Shown piece after piece: positions 46,106-54,830 of a DNA stretch of 64,000 nucleotides. Origin of the DNA: Chloracidobacterium validum (GTDB lineage Bacteria; Acidobacteriota; Blastocatellia; Chloracidobacteriales; Chloracidobacteriaceae); NCBI RefSeq assembly GCF_018304825.1, contig NZ_CP072648.1:1471501-1535500 (forward strand), given 5' to 3'. The notes under the pieces were generated by a model. The model made no database searches. It saw only the letters and a program-made list of their open reading frames with translations, and was not told the origin of the DNA. The translations under genes and the position numbers were made by a program. Each line of letters starts with the position of its first letter. The first letter of the stretch is position 1.

Positions 46106-47449
46106 ATGCGCTACATACCCAACGCAACGCCGGACCAGCAGGCGGACATGCTTGCCACGCTTGGCGTGTCCACGATTGATGAACTGTTCCGGGGCATTCC
46201 TGACGAACTCAAGCTCAAGCGCCCGTTAAATCTTCCGCCCATGGCGAGCGAGGCGGAACTCACGAGCCTTTTTGAACGGCTGGCCGGGCAAAATAAGCGC
46301 CCGCAGGCGTCGTTTCTCGGCGCGGGCGTTTACGATCACGCGCGACCGCTCATCATTGACACGCTCGTGTCCCGGTCGGAGTTTTATACGAGCTACACGC
46401 CTTACCAGCCGGAAATCAACCAGGGAACACTCCAGGCGATTTTCGAGTACCAAACCTTCATCTGCCAACTGACCGGGTTGGATGTCTCCAATGCTTCGAT
46501 GTATGACGGCGCGACCTCGCTGGCCGAAGCCCTGTTGATGGCCGCGCGGCTGACGAACCGCTATCGGGTCGTCCTGTCGGAAGGCATTCATCCCGAATAC
46601 CGGGCCGTGTGTGAGACCTATGCGCGCCGGGCCGGGATCGAACTGGTCTATGTGCCCTTGGCCGAAGACGGCACGACGGCGTCGGTGGAAGCGCTGGTCA
46701 ATGATGCGACAGCCTGCGTGGCCCTCCAGTCCCCGAACTTTTTTGGCTGCATCGAGGATGTCGCGCCGGTGGCGGCCGTCGCCAAACGGCATCAGGCGCT
46801 CACGGTAGCCACGGTTGCGGAGGCGCTGTCACTTGGTTTGCTGACCCCACCCGGTGAAGCTGGGGCCGATATTGTCGTTGGCGAAGGGCAATCGTTTGGC
46901 GTGCCGCCGTCCTTTGGCGGGCCGCACCTTGGTTTTTTTGCGGCTCGTGACAGGTTCGCTCGCCAGATGCCGGGCCGTCTCATCGGACAGGCCTTCGACG
47001 CGGAAGGCAACCGGGGTTTTGTCATCACCCTGGCCACGCGCGAGCAGCACATCCGCCGCGAAAAGGCAACCTCAAACATCTGTAGCAACGAAGGCCTCTG
47101 CGCGCTGGTTGCCAGCATCTTTCTAGCGACGGTGGGACGGCGCGGCCTACAGGAATTGGCACTGCGCAACCTTCAAAAAACGGCGTACCTGAAGAGCGTT
47201 CTCACCACGCTCCCCGGCTTCGGGCTACGCTACGCCGCGCCCGTGTTCAATGAGTTTGTCCTGACGACGCCGGTTCCGGCGGCCCAGATCGTGGATGAAT
47301 TCCTGGCCGAAGACATCCTGGCCGGACTGCCGCTGTCGCGCTACTTTCCAGAGCGCACCCACGAGCTACTGGTCTGCGCCACCGAAAACACAACCCGCGC
47401 AGCCATGGATGACTTCGCCAGGAAGCTGGCGCGCTTCGGTGCTGGCTGA
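46106..47449 (+). CDS. gcvPA: Glycine dehydrogenase (decarboxylating) subunit 1
   Basis: This 447-residue protein is the N-terminal half of split P protein, which decarboxylates glycine with PLP as part of a two-subunit enzyme. Matching blocks are RYIPNATPDQQADMLATLGV, FTSYTPYQPEINQGTLQAIF (written here from position 46381, as YTSYTPYQPEINQG) and GEGQSFGVPPSFGGPHLGFF. The PLP lysine lies in the partner subunit, GcvPB, which is not in this window; it must be encoded elsewhere. hisC follows after five bases. Confidence 0.95.
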   Translation: MRYIPNATPDQQADMLATLGVSTIDELFRGIPDELKLKRPLNLPPMASEAELTSLFERLAGQNKRPQASFLGAGVYDHARPLIIDTLVSRSEFYTSYTPYQPEINQGTLQAIFEYQTFICQLTGLDVSNASMYDGATSLAEALLMAARLTNRYRVVLSEGIHPEYRAVCETYARRAGIELVYVPLAEDGTTASVEALVNDATACVALQSPNFFGCIEDVAPVAAVAKRHQALTVATVAEALSLGLLTPPGEAGADIVVGEGQSFGVPPSFGGPHLGFFAARDRFARQMPGRLIGQAFDAEGNRGFVITLATREQHIRREKATSNICSNEGLCALVASIFLATVGRRGLQELALRNLQKTAYLKSVLTTLPGFGLRYAAPVFNEFVLTTPVPAAQIVDEFLAEDILAGLPLSRYFPERTHELLVCATENTTRAAMDDFARKLARFGAG

Positions 47450-47454
47450 CGGCA

Positions 47455-48558
47455 ATGCGAACATTGGACGACCTCATCAAGCCGTCGGTGCGGCGGCTAG
47501 CAGCCTACACGCTGACGCCGCACCGCGTCCCTATCAAGCTCAATCAAAACGAAAACCCCTTTGGCGTTCCGTCGGCGATTGTCACGGAGACGCTCCGCCG
47601 CATCGCCGGACGGGATTGGGCGCGGTATCCCGACTTTGTCCCAACCGACTTGCAGGCAGTGCTGGCGCACTTTGCCGGCTGGCGGCCAGATGGGGTCGTC
47701 GTCGGCAACGGTTCAAACGAGATCATCCAGGCCCTGCTGACGATTTTGGTCAGCCCTGGCGTGGCGGTCATCCTCAGCGAACCCACCTTCACGGTCTATC
47801 GCCTCATGGTCGAAGTGCTGGGTGGAACGGTCGTCAACGTCCCTCCACGAGCGGATTTCAGCTACGACGTTCCGGCAATGCTCGATGCCGCGCGCCGCAC
47901 CCAGGCCGCCGCCATGATTCTTTGCTCACCTAACAACCCAACTGGTGTGACCGTTGCCGAACCGGAGTTGCGGGCGGTGTTGTCCGGTTTCGATGGTCTG
48001 GTCATGCTGGATGAGGCCTACCATGAGTTTTGCAACCAGAACTTTGTTCCCTTACTGGCCGACTTTCCACGGCTGGTTGTGCTGCGGACCTTCTCCAAAG
48101 CCATGGCGATGGCAGGGGTGCGGATCGGGTACGGGCTGGTCGCGCCTGAACTGGCGGCAGAACTCACCAAAGCCAAGTTGCCCTACAACGTGAACTTCTT
48201 TTCTCTGGTCGCCGCGCAGGTCGCTGTCGAGCTATATGATACGGAGCTGCGTCCACTGGTTGAGCAGATTCTCCAGGAACGTGAACGGCTGACGGCGGCC
48301 ATGTCCGACGTGACGTGGGTCAGGCTGCTCCCGAGTCACGCCAACTTTCACCTGCTGCATACGCCCCAGGTCACCCCGCACCGTCTCTTCGAGGCGCTGC
48401 TCGGTCGCGGCATCCTCATTCGCGATGTGAGCCGGTATCCGTTGTTGGGCGAATATGTGCGCTTCAACATCGGAACGCCCGACGAAAACAACGCTTTGCT
48501 AGACTTCTTCGCCAGTACCCACCCGGACGACTTCGACGAACGACGCAGGGGTGAGTGA
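47455..48558 (+). CDS. hisC: Histidinol-phosphate aminotransferase
   Basis: This 367-residue PLP enzyme converts imidazole-acetol phosphate to histidinol phosphate in histidine synthesis. The N-terminal part VPIKLNQNENPFGVPSAI and NPTGVTVAEPEL, the Asp in MLDEAYHEF and the PLP Lys in RTFSKAMAMAGVRIGYG are typical of the HisC/aspartate aminotransferase fold type I. It begins five bases after gcvPA and its stop overlaps the start of pxpC (GTGA). No other his genes are nearby; broader activity on aromatic or other amino acids cannot be excluded. Confidence 0.9.
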   Translation: MRTLDDLIKPSVRRLAAYTLTPHRVPIKLNQNENPFGVPSAIVTETLRRIAGRDWARYPDFVPTDLQAVLAHFAGWRPDGVVVGNGSNEIIQALLTILVSPGVAVILSEPTFTVYRLMVEVLGGTVVNVPPRADFSYDVPAMLDAARRTQAAAMILCSPNNPTGVTVAEPELRAVLSGFDGLVMLDEAYHEFCNQNFVPLLADFPRLVVLRTFSKAMAMAGVRIGYGLVAPELAAELTKAKLPYNVNFFSLVAAQVAVELYDTELRPLVEQILQERERLTAAMSDVTWVRLLPSHANFHLLHTPQVTPHRLFEALLGRGILIRDVSRYPLLGEYVRFNIGTPDENNALLDFFASTHPDDFDERRRGE

Positions 48559-49565
48559 CAACCTTGAGCCTTCGCGTGGTAGAAGCCGGGTTCTACGCCA
48601 CCGTACAGGACACCGGCCGCGCTGGATTTCAGCGCTTGGGCATCCATCGGAGCGGGGTGCTCGACTGGCTGGCCCCGGCGCTCCTCAACACATTGCTGGG
48701 CAACCCACTGCGTGCTGCGGTGGTCGAAATGCACTTTCCGGCCCCGCGTCTGCGGTTTGAGCAAGCGGCGGTCTTAGCCATCGGTGGGGCGGACTTTTGC
48801 CCGATGCTTGATGGCCGACCGCTGGCCAACTGGCGGCAATATCGTGCTGAACCTGGGCAAACCCTGACTTTCCGCGAACCGCGCCGGGGACGCTGGGCGT
48901 ACTTGGCCGTTGCCGGTGGACTGGCCACGCCACGTTGGTTGGGAAGCGCCAGCATGACGCCCTTTGCTGGGCTAGTCGGGGTCCTGGGCCGCCCGCTTGA
49001 GGCCGGAGACGAGCTACCGCTGCCAACGCTGGCGCGGCTCGGAGACAACCGGCTGGCGTTGTCGCCGACGGTTCTTCCTCGATACACCTCCGATGAAAAC
49101 TGCCCGATTCGGATTGTGCCAAGCGCGGAATTCCACAATCTCGACGACGCCAGCCAAGCGCGCCTACTGAGCGAAACGTTTGTCGTTGGCGCAGACTCAA
49201 ACCGTATGGCCACCCGCTTGGAAGGCGTTGTGCTGCGCTTGACCGAACCGATTGAACTAGTGTCTTCGGCCGTTGCGCCGGGCGTGATTCAGCTTCCGCC
49301 GGACGGTCGCCCCACAGTGTTGCTGTCCGACGCCCAAACGACCGGGGGTTATCCGCGCATTGCGCACATCATCACGGCCGACCTGCCCGCCTTCGCGCAG
49401 CGCCGGCTTGGTCAAACCGTGCGTTTCACGCGCACGACGCAACTCGAAGCCGAACACGCCACCAGCAACCTGCGGCAAACGCTGCGGCGGCTTGCGGCGG
49501 CGGTTGCCGTCACCGGTGCAGCACATACAATCCAAAAACCAGCAGGTGCGCCGGCCACAAGATGA
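48555..49565 (+). CDS. pxpC: 5-oxoprolinase subunit C / KipA family
   Basis: This 336-residue protein belongs to the PxpC/KipA (allophanate hydrolase subunit 2-like) family. Signs are LRVVEAGFYATVQDTGRAGF and RLGIHRSGVLDWLAPALLNT at the start, then MHFPAPRLRFEQAAVLAIGG, and the late PTVLLSDAQTTGGYPRIAHI. With PxpA and PxpB it cleaves 5-oxoproline (pyroglutamate) to glutamate using ATP. The partner subunits are not in the window. Its 3' end overlaps the convergent DUF979 gene by 56 bp. The DUF969/DUF979 pair beyond it probably imports 5-oxoproline. Confidence 0.9.
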   Translation: MTTLSLRVVEAGFYATVQDTGRAGFQRLGIHRSGVLDWLAPALLNTLLGNPLRAAVVEMHFPAPRLRFEQAAVLAIGGADFCPMLDGRPLANWRQYRAEPGQTLTFREPRRGRWAYLAVAGGLATPRWLGSASMTPFAGLVGVLGRPLEAGDELPLPTLARLGDNRLALSPTVLPRYTSDENCPIRIVPSAEFHNLDDASQARLLSETFVVGADSNRMATRLEGVVLRLTEPIELVSSAVAPGVIQLPPDGRPTVLLSDAQTTGGYPRIAHIITADLPAFAQRRLGQTVRFTRTTQLEAEHATSNLRQTLRRLAAAVAVTGAAHTIQKPAGAPATR

Positions 49566-50475
49566 CGGCCAAGCGCCACTGCATCCGCAGGACGGCATAG
49601 TTGTCTGCCAATCCATACAGCCCCACGGGCAGCAGATTGAAGTTTGCCGCCATCGGCGTGCAGAGCGTGCCGCAACTGCCGGCCGTGAGGCCGAGTATGG
49701 CAACCAAAGCCGGGTCCAGCCCAAACGGAGCGATGACGAGCGGGATGCCAATGCCGGTCGTGATGACCGAAAAAGCCGCGAAGGAGTTGCCGACCAGCGC
49801 CGTGAAAAGCGTCATGCCCAGAAAGTACGCCGCGGCCGCGCCCCAGACGTTGCCGGCTGGCACGACCCGGCCAACGGCATCCGACAGCAGCGCGCCGACA
49901 CCGGCCGCCGTAAAGAGCAGTCCCAACGACGCCAGAAGTTGCGGCAGCAGGTGCAGCGGGCCAATGGCTTCGGTCAACTCGCATCCGGCGTCAAGCGCCG
50001 TCGAAAGGGGAAAGCGTCCGGCCACCAGCGCCACGCCAACGGCGACGACGCCCCCCAGCGCCAAACCAATGACCGCGCCCCGTCCGACATCGCCCCCGGC
50101 CAGCGCCGTCAGGCCGGCGACGCCGAAGGTGATCGCCGGAATCGTCAGGACGGGCCACAGCGCGCGGCTTCCTGGCTCTGCCGAGTGGGTGCCTGGCAAG
50201 GGCGTTGCCTGCCAGCGAACGCCACCGGCAGCCTCGATGCCGACCAGCCCCACGACCAGCACGCCGTCTATCCAGTAGGGCAGCCACGCCCCGCATCCAA
50301 ACAAGACGCCCAGCGTGAACCAATAGGCGACGGCCGGCCAGCGGCGGACGCGGCAGCGGTCGAGCGCGATACGAATCGCATAGCTCCACAACAAACCGCC
50401 GATGAGCGCAAAGGCGACGTCGAATGTCGCCGGATGGGCAATGACGCGGGCCAGGCGCGACAGACCTTCAGCCAT
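49510..50475 (-). CDS. DUF979 family membrane transporter subunit
   Basis: This 321-residue protein (ATG 50475) has many membrane spans (e.g. VAFALIGGLLWSYAIRIAL, GVVAVGVALVAG, TAAGVGALLSD, FLGMTLFTALVGNSFAAFSV). The block GLTAGSCGTLCTPMAANFNLL is conserved in DUF979. The gene overlaps the upstream DUF969 gene by 8 bp. DUF969/DUF979 pairs are usually found with pyroglutamyl peptidase or 5-oxoprolinase genes, so 5-oxoproline transport is likely. Confidence 0.88.
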   Translation of the reverse strand: MAEGLSRLARVIAHPATFDVAFALIGGLLWSYAIRIALDRCRVRRWPAVAYWFTLGVLFGCGAWLPYWIDGVLVVGLVGIEAAGGVRWQATPLPGTHSAEPGSRALWPVLTIPAITFGVAGLTALAGGDVGRGAVIGLALGGVVAVGVALVAGRFPLSTALDAGCELTEAIGPLHLLPQLLASLGLLFTAAGVGALLSDAVGRVVPAGNVWGAAAAYFLGMTLFTALVGNSFAAFSVITTGIGIPLVIAPFGLDPALVAILGLTAGSCGTLCTPMAANFNLLPVGLYGLADNYAVLRMQWRLAVILWPAHLLVFGLYVLHR

Positions 50476-51184
50476 GGCGGTCGGCCTCACCCTCGGCGGA
50501 CTGGGCGCGACTGAGTCGCCGCTCCAGCCAAAAAAACTGCACGGCCCCCACGCCAAGCGACACGGCGACAATTGGAATCGCACAGAGGGAAAGTTTCACG
50601 ACATCCACCGGATACCCCGCGCCGCTCATCACGCCGGCGACAAGCAAGCAACCGGCGGACGCCGGAAAGAGGTTTTGACCGAAAAAGTTTCCGTAATTTT
50701 CTGCTGCCGCCACGGCCGCCTTGGCGTCAGCTTCACTGGACGCCGTCGGGCGCGGCAAGACGGCCGTTGCCATTGGCGCGACAATCGGACGACCAAAGGT
50801 AACATGGCCTTGCAGTCGCAACCCCAGCGCCCCCATGACCACCCGCGCCAGATGAAACCCAACGAGCACCCGCGCCAGTGAAACACTGGCGAGCTGTCCC
50901 ATGAAGCGCGCCATGGCTGCGTGCAACCCCATGCGTTCAGCGAGACCAATCGCCGGTAATGTCAGCAAATAAAGCGTGATGACCCGATTCTCGACGAAAG
51001 CCTTGCCGAGCGTATCCAGCATGCCTGGACGCGCACTGCCAATGAGCGGCATCCCAGCCAGCCAAGCAGTGATGAAGCCGGCGCCGAGGACAACCGGACC
51101 GGTCGGCCAGCGCCGCGCCAGACCGACGACCAACATCACGACGCCAAGCAACTTCCAAGCCGGCCAGGCAAGCCATGCGTCCAT
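50468..51184 (-). CDS. DUF969 family membrane transporter subunit
   Basis: This 238-residue protein shows the DUF969 hallmark AENYGNFFGQNLFPASAGCL and several spans (LLGVVMLVVGLA, VITLYLLTLPAIGLAERMG, LSLCAIPIVAVSLGVGAVQF). It precedes and overlaps DUF979. It follows pckG on the same strand after 60 bp, but a joint transcript is not sure. Confidence 0.9.
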   Translation of the reverse strand: MDAWLAWPAWKLLGVVMLVVGLARRWPTGPVVLGAGFITAWLAGMPLIGSARPGMLDTLGKAFVENRVITLYLLTLPAIGLAERMGLHAAMARFMGQLASVSLARVLVGFHLARVVMGALGLRLQGHVTFGRPIVAPMATAVLPRPTASSEADAKAAVAAAENYGNFFGQNLFPASAGCLLVAGVMSGAGYPVDVVKLSLCAIPIVAVSLGVGAVQFFWLERRLSRAQSAEGEADRHG

Positions 51185-51244
51185 AGGCGCTGTTTTCAGT
51201 TCAGGTCACGAGCAGCGGTCAGTGACCACCACACGAAGGTTTGC

Positions 51245-53134
51245 CTAAGTTGCTGGCTCTTCCACATACCGCTCAGGAATAAGTTCCCACTTCTCTGGAG
51301 AACGCCACAGGCTCGATAGAATCAGTTCGCGCATCAGCATGAATTCCTTGGGTAGCCGGTCGTACAATTTTTCAAATAATTCTTCGTGTGAAAGAATCTC
51401 CTGCTTCCAGGCCTCGCGGTCAACTTCCATCAGCTTATTGAACTGTTCCCTGGTTATTTCCAGTCCTGTGAGGTCAATATCCTCGTATCTCGGCATCCAT
51501 CCCAGCGGAGATTCAAGCGCGGAAGTCTTTCCATTGACTCGGTCAATAATCCACTTTAGGACGCGCATGTTTTCGCCAAAGCCCGGCCACAGAAACTTTC
51601 CGTTTTCGTCTTTCCTGAACCAATTGGTGCCAAAAATGCGTGGCGGCACTGGAACGTTTCGCCCAATCTGGAGCCAGTGATTGAAGTAATCACCCATGTG
51701 ATACCCACAGAAGGGCAGCATCGCAAAGGGATCGCGGCGAACTTGTCCAATTTTGCCAAATGCTGCGGCCGTCATCTCCGAACCAATCGTGGCCGCAAGA
51801 TATACACCGAAATTCCAGTTCACGGCTTGGTACACGAGCGGGACGTTGCTGGCGCGGCGGCCGCCGAAGATGAAAGCTGAGATGCGTACACCTTTGGGAT
51901 TTTCCCAGTCCTCGTCAATGGATGGACACTGCGCGGCGGCCACGGTAAATCGCGCGTTTGGGTGAGCAGCAGTTTTGCCGGTTTCTTTGGCTAGTTGTGG
52001 CGTCCAGACCTGGCCTTGCCAGTCCAGGCATTCGGCAGGTGGCTCACCGTCCATCCCTTCCCACCAGACATCCCCATCCGGGGTGAGGGCCACATTGGTG
52101 AAGATGGTATTCGCCTTGATTGCCTCCATCATGTTCGGGTTCGTCTGATAGGAAGTCCCCGGAGCAACGCCAAAAAACCCGGCTTCGGGATTGATGGCGC
52201 GCAGTTCGCCGTTTTCATCGGGTCTAATCCAGGCGATGTCATCCCCGACGGTCGTGACTTTCCACCCATCGAATGTTTTTGGTGGAATCAGCATGGCGAA
52301 GTTTGTTTTGCCGCAGGCGCTTGGGAAGGCCGCCGCCACATAATTTTTTGTGCCTTCGGGCGACTCAACCCCCATGATGAGCATGTGTTCGGCCAGCCAG
52401 CCTTCATCGCGCCCCATCACCGATGCAATCCGCAGGGCAAAGCATTTTTTGCCAAGCAGCGCATTGCCGCCGTACCCTGATCCATACGACCAGATGACAC
52501 GTTCTTCAGGAAAATGCACAATGTATTTTTCTTTTGGATTGCACGGCCAGGGCACGTCTTCTCGACCTTCCTGAAGCGGTGCGCCGATACTGTGTAAACA
52601 CTTCACATATTCGCCAGTTTCGCCCAATATGTCCCAAACAGCTTTGCCCATTCTCGTCATGATTTTCATATTGACGACAACATAGGGCGAGTCAGTTAGC
52701 TCAATTCCAATTTGTGAGATTTTTGAGCCAAGTGGTCCCATGCTGAATGGAATTACGTAGAGTGTTCGGCCGCGCATGCACCCATCATAGAGTCTTGTCA
52801 GGGTTGCTTTCATTTCTTTTGGATCGACCCAGTTATTTGTCGGGCCAGCATCCTGCCTACGACGGGAGCAAATATAAGTCCGGTCTTCCACGCGGGCCAC
52901 ATCGCTTGGATCCGACCAGGCTAAAAATGAGTTTGGGCGTTTCTCAGGGTTGAGGCGCTTGAATGTGCCGGTACGCACCATCAACTCGCAAAGTTCATCA
53001 TATTCTTCCTGTGAGCCATCGCAGAATCGCACATTATCAGGCTTACAGAGTTCTACGACTTCACGAAGCCAAATCTTGAAATCGCCATTTCGTACATAGC
53101 TTGGAACTTCAACTTGAGACATGACGCTTATCAC
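51245..53134 (-). CDS. pckG: Phosphoenolpyruvate carboxykinase, GTP-dependent
   Basis: This 629-residue enzyme converts oxaloacetate and GTP to PEP, CO2 and GDP, the first step of gluconeogenesis. The start is GTG 53134, nine bases after AAGGAG; an internal ATG at 53122 is less well placed. GTP-type motifs are seen: the kinase-1 loop [49 protein letters not shown], and [20 protein letters not shown]. By eye its codon use looks more A/T-rich than neighbouring genes, especially from 52.5 to 53.1 kb, so gene transfer is possible. It adjoins the relic integron on its right. Confidence 0.97.
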   Translation of the reverse strand: MISVMSQVEVPSYVRNGDFKIWLREVVELCKPDNVRFCDGSQEEYDELCELMVRTGTFKRLNPEKRPNSFLAWSDPSDVARVEDRTYICSRRRQDAGPTNNWVDPKEMKATLTRLYDGCMRGRTLYVIPFSMGPLGSKISQIGIELTDSPYVVVNMKIMTRMGKAVWDILGETGEYVKCLHSIGAPLQEGREDVPWPCNPKEKYIVHFPEERVIWSYGSGYGGNALLGKKCFALRIASVMGRDEGWLAEHMLIMGVESPEGTKNYVAAAFPSACGKTNFAMLIPPKTFDGWKVTTVGDDIAWIRPDENGELRAINPEAGFFGVAPGTSYQTNPNMMEAIKANTIFTNVALTPDGDVWWEGMDGEPPAECLDWQGQVWTPQLAKETGKTAAHPNARFTVAAAQCPSIDEDWENPKGVRISAFIFGGRRASNVPLVYQAVNWNFGVYLAATIGSEMTAAAFGKIGQVRRDPFAMLPFCGYHMGDYFNHWLQIGRNVPVPPRIFGTNWFRKDENGKFLWPGFGENMRVLKWIIDRVNGKTSALESPLGWMPRYEDIDLTGLEITREQFNKLMEVDREAWKQEILSHEELFEKLYDRLPKEFMLMRELILSSLWRSPEKWELIPERYVEEPAT

Positions 53135-53178
53135 TACTGATAACTCCTTCTTGGTTTGTTTACCCTAATAATCTATTT

Positions 53179-53297
53179 CGAGCTAAGCTGCCCGCGGAGG
53201 CAGGGTCCGCAAGACCGGGCTGCGATGATGCGCTATGTGCCTCGGCCCGATCTTACAGCGCCTGCCGTAGCGAGTCAGCTTGAGCGAGGGGTTAGGC
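53179..53297 (-). other. attC-like recombination site 1
   Basis: Read on the minus strand it starts with the core GCCTAAC (53297-53291) and ends near GCTTAGC (53187-53181). The ends pair as an imperfect palindrome: GCTCAAGCTG against CAGCTTAGC with one unpaired C, then a second unpaired A. That is the attC pattern of integron gene cassettes. It closes the BrnT/CopG cassette. Confidence 0.7.
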
Positions 53298-53561
53298 GTC
53301 GCTTCGCGCCTGACGTACTTGTGGAGGAAACTTGCGATGAAGGTTTGGTACGGCATGCCTTCCTCAAGCGCCTTCGCCTGGATGTCTAGAAGGTCCACCG
53401 AAGAGAGGCGGATGTTCACGCGCTTATCCTTGATCGCGGATCGCGGTAGCGCGTGCCGCGGCCCGCAGGCGCTGAAGTTCAGCCTTGCCAGTACTGGGCT
53501 TGAGCTTGCCGGCTTCGTAGGCTTCGAGGACCTCAAGCTCGTAGGGATCCAACTTAGACAT
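53183..53561 (-). pseudogene. CopG-family antitoxin, broken by a 7-bp duplication
   Basis: The frame starts at ATG 53561 as MSKLDPYELEVLEAYEAGKL, then ELQRLRAAARATAI, and stops early at RDQG. A tandem copy of a 7-base unit (GATCGCG, 53432-53438 and 53439-53445) shifts the frame. Removing one copy restores ATAIKDKRVNIRLSSVDLL and EEGMPYQTFIASFLHKYV, the CopG-type antitoxin C-terminus. The restored frame then runs into the attC site, giving the typical attC-encoded peptide (PNPSLKLTRYGRR). The antitoxin start overlaps the toxin stop by 8 bp. Confidence 0.7.
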
Positions 53562-53849
53562 CGTCTGCCTCCTGCGCGATGAAGTCGCGCGTAACTTTCC
53601 GGATGGGGATGATTGTCTTCAGGAAGAAGTGGTCATCTCCCTCAACGAAGGGTACCAAGTGGCGTATCCGAAGACTTCCACGACCATGATTTTCTGCCGA
53701 GGGTACTTCTTCTGATTCGGATGCGGCACAACATTGAGCAATGCTCCGGCTTTAACGGCAACGGTGACATCTTCAAAGGAGATTCCGCGTTCAGCCTTCA
53801 GAAGGTCGTTCTTGTCTGGCGGCCACCTAAACGGCTTCATGGCCAGCAT
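53554..53849 (-). pseudogene. BrnT-like toxin, frameshifted
   Basis: From ATG 53849 or 53840 the frame reads MKPFRWPPDKNDLLKAERGI, FEDVTVAVKAG and NQKKYPRQKIMVVEVFGYA, then shifts and stops. Adding one base after GCC restores LVPFVEGDDHFFLKTIIPIR followed by KVTRDFIAQEADDV and a stop that overlaps the antitoxin start. The pattern (KxERGISFE, NxxKYPxQKI, YLVPFVE, FLKTIIP) is that of BrnT-like RNase toxins paired with CopG-type antitoxins. Both genes of this pair are frameshifted, so the pair looks inactive unless sequencing errors explain it. Confidence 0.7.
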
Positions 53850-53912
53850 GTTAGCAGAGCGTGTGCCGTTTGTCTTCAACGGCGGTGGGCTGCCAAGACG
53901 TGCGCCTTGCAA

Positions 53913-54011
53913 CGCCTGACGCTCGCATTGAGCGGCGGCCGACGAGCGTAGCGAGGAGGGCACCGCAAGCAAGGCGCGCTTGCAGCCGTCCGCTCGAACG
54001 CAGGGTTAGAG
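53913..54011 (-). other. attC-like recombination site 2
   Basis: On the minus strand a CTCTAAC-type core (54011-54005) opens it and a GTCAGGC-type core (53920-53914) closes it. The arms GCGTTCGAGCGGACGGC and GCCGCCGCTCAATGC pair with two unpaired bases (C and A) and one G-U pair. The unpaired A in CGGACGGC recurs in site 3. It closes the cassette of the 153-residue membrane protein. Confidence 0.72.
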
Positions 54012-54033
54012 CGCGGCGATAGAGGACCGCTAC

Positions 54034-54495
54034 TCACGTCGGCGGACCCACGGAACCAGTGTTTGAGGTCGGGGCGCTGCCGGAGCTTACATCTGCCAAC
54101 TGCTGAATATGCTTTTCGGGGCTTACCGCGTTAAACCTGAGGTGAGTAATGCTTACTTCGATCTCGGGCAATTCAAGTTCCTTCAGGAGCGACTCACGCA
54201 GCAGCAGCAATAACGCGCTGGTTGATGCGTAGTTATTCTTGCTCATTTCCTGTGTAAAGGAAACCGCTAAGCGAACCTGTTCGGGCGAACCCAACAACAA
54301 CTGAATATCTGCTATTGCCGACTCAATATCATTCCAGGTTTCGCGCGGATCCCTAGGATTCGATCCCTTCTCTAGCCTTCTATACGCTTCAAGAAGGTAC
54401 TTCGTGACCTGCTCTCGCCGTCGATTACCAAGATCTCGCCTTGCGGAAAAGTGATGCGCCACAAACCAGCCTATGACGGCGACGAGTGCCGGCAT
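54034..54495 (-). CDS. Hypothetical membrane-anchored protein of an integron-type cassette
   Basis: This 153-residue protein starts at ATG 54495; the hydrophobic N-terminus seems to extend a few residues further upstream (DWKFGVSLS in frame), but no start codon is seen there. One membrane anchor (ALVAVIGWFVAHHFSAR) is followed by a cytoplasmic helical domain (RRREQVTKYLLEAYRRLEKG, IADIQLLLGSPEQVRLA). I recognise a common cassette-type hypothetical but no function. It lies between two attC-like sites as a single cassette. Confidence 0.6.
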   Translation of the reverse strand: MPALVAVIGWFVAHHFSARRDLGNRRREQVTKYLLEAYRRLEKGSNPRDPRETWNDIESAIADIQLLLGSPEQVRLAVSFTQEMSKNNYASTSALLLLLRESLLKELELPEIEVSITHLRFNAVSPEKHIQQLADVSSGSAPTSNTGSVGPPT

Positions 54496-54533
54496 AGAAA
54501 GACTAACTCCGAACTTCCAGTCCCTGTGTGGGG

Positions 54534-54606
54534 ACTCTGACGAATGAGCTCACCGGCGGCAATGGAGCGTAGCGGAAGTGCCGTCCGGTGCAGCGCCTTG
54601 TTAGCA
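54534..54606 (-). other. attC-like recombination site 3
   Basis: On the minus strand TGCTAAC (54606-54600) opens it and a GTCAGAG-like core (54541-54535) closes it. GCTGCACCGGACGGCA pairs with TGCCGCCGGTGAGC, with unpaired G and A on one arm. At 73 bp it is the most compact and cleanest of the three sites. It closes the HicB/HicA cassette. Confidence 0.75.
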
Positions 54607-54609
54607 AAT

Positions 54610-54830
54610 TTATACTTTCTCCAGAAAATCATCTACCGTTATTCTTGCTTGTTTCAATATATGTGATAATGTTGACCTCTTTATAGGCTTATGTGTCGGA
54701 ACTGTGATCTTTAAGATTTCATTTCCAAGATGTTTTTGTAGCCTGATATGAGAACCTTTTTGTCTAACTATCACCCACCCATCCCTTTGTAACGTCTTAG
54801 CGACCTTGTCATAATTCAGACTTGACTCAT
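54610..54830 (-). pseudogene. hicA: HicA-type toxin lacking an in-frame start
   Basis: The frame from about 54828 to 54610 reads ESSLNYDKVAKTLQRDGWVI, VRQKGSHIRLQKHLGNEI, then LKITVPTHKPIKRSTLSHIL and ARITVDDFLEKV: a complete HicA. But the only ATG near its start (54830, overlapping the hicB stop) is out of frame by one base, and no in-frame ATG/GTG follows. One inserted base after ATGAG would repair it. It would cleave mRNA if expressed. It is probably disabled or miscalled. Confidence 0.75.
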
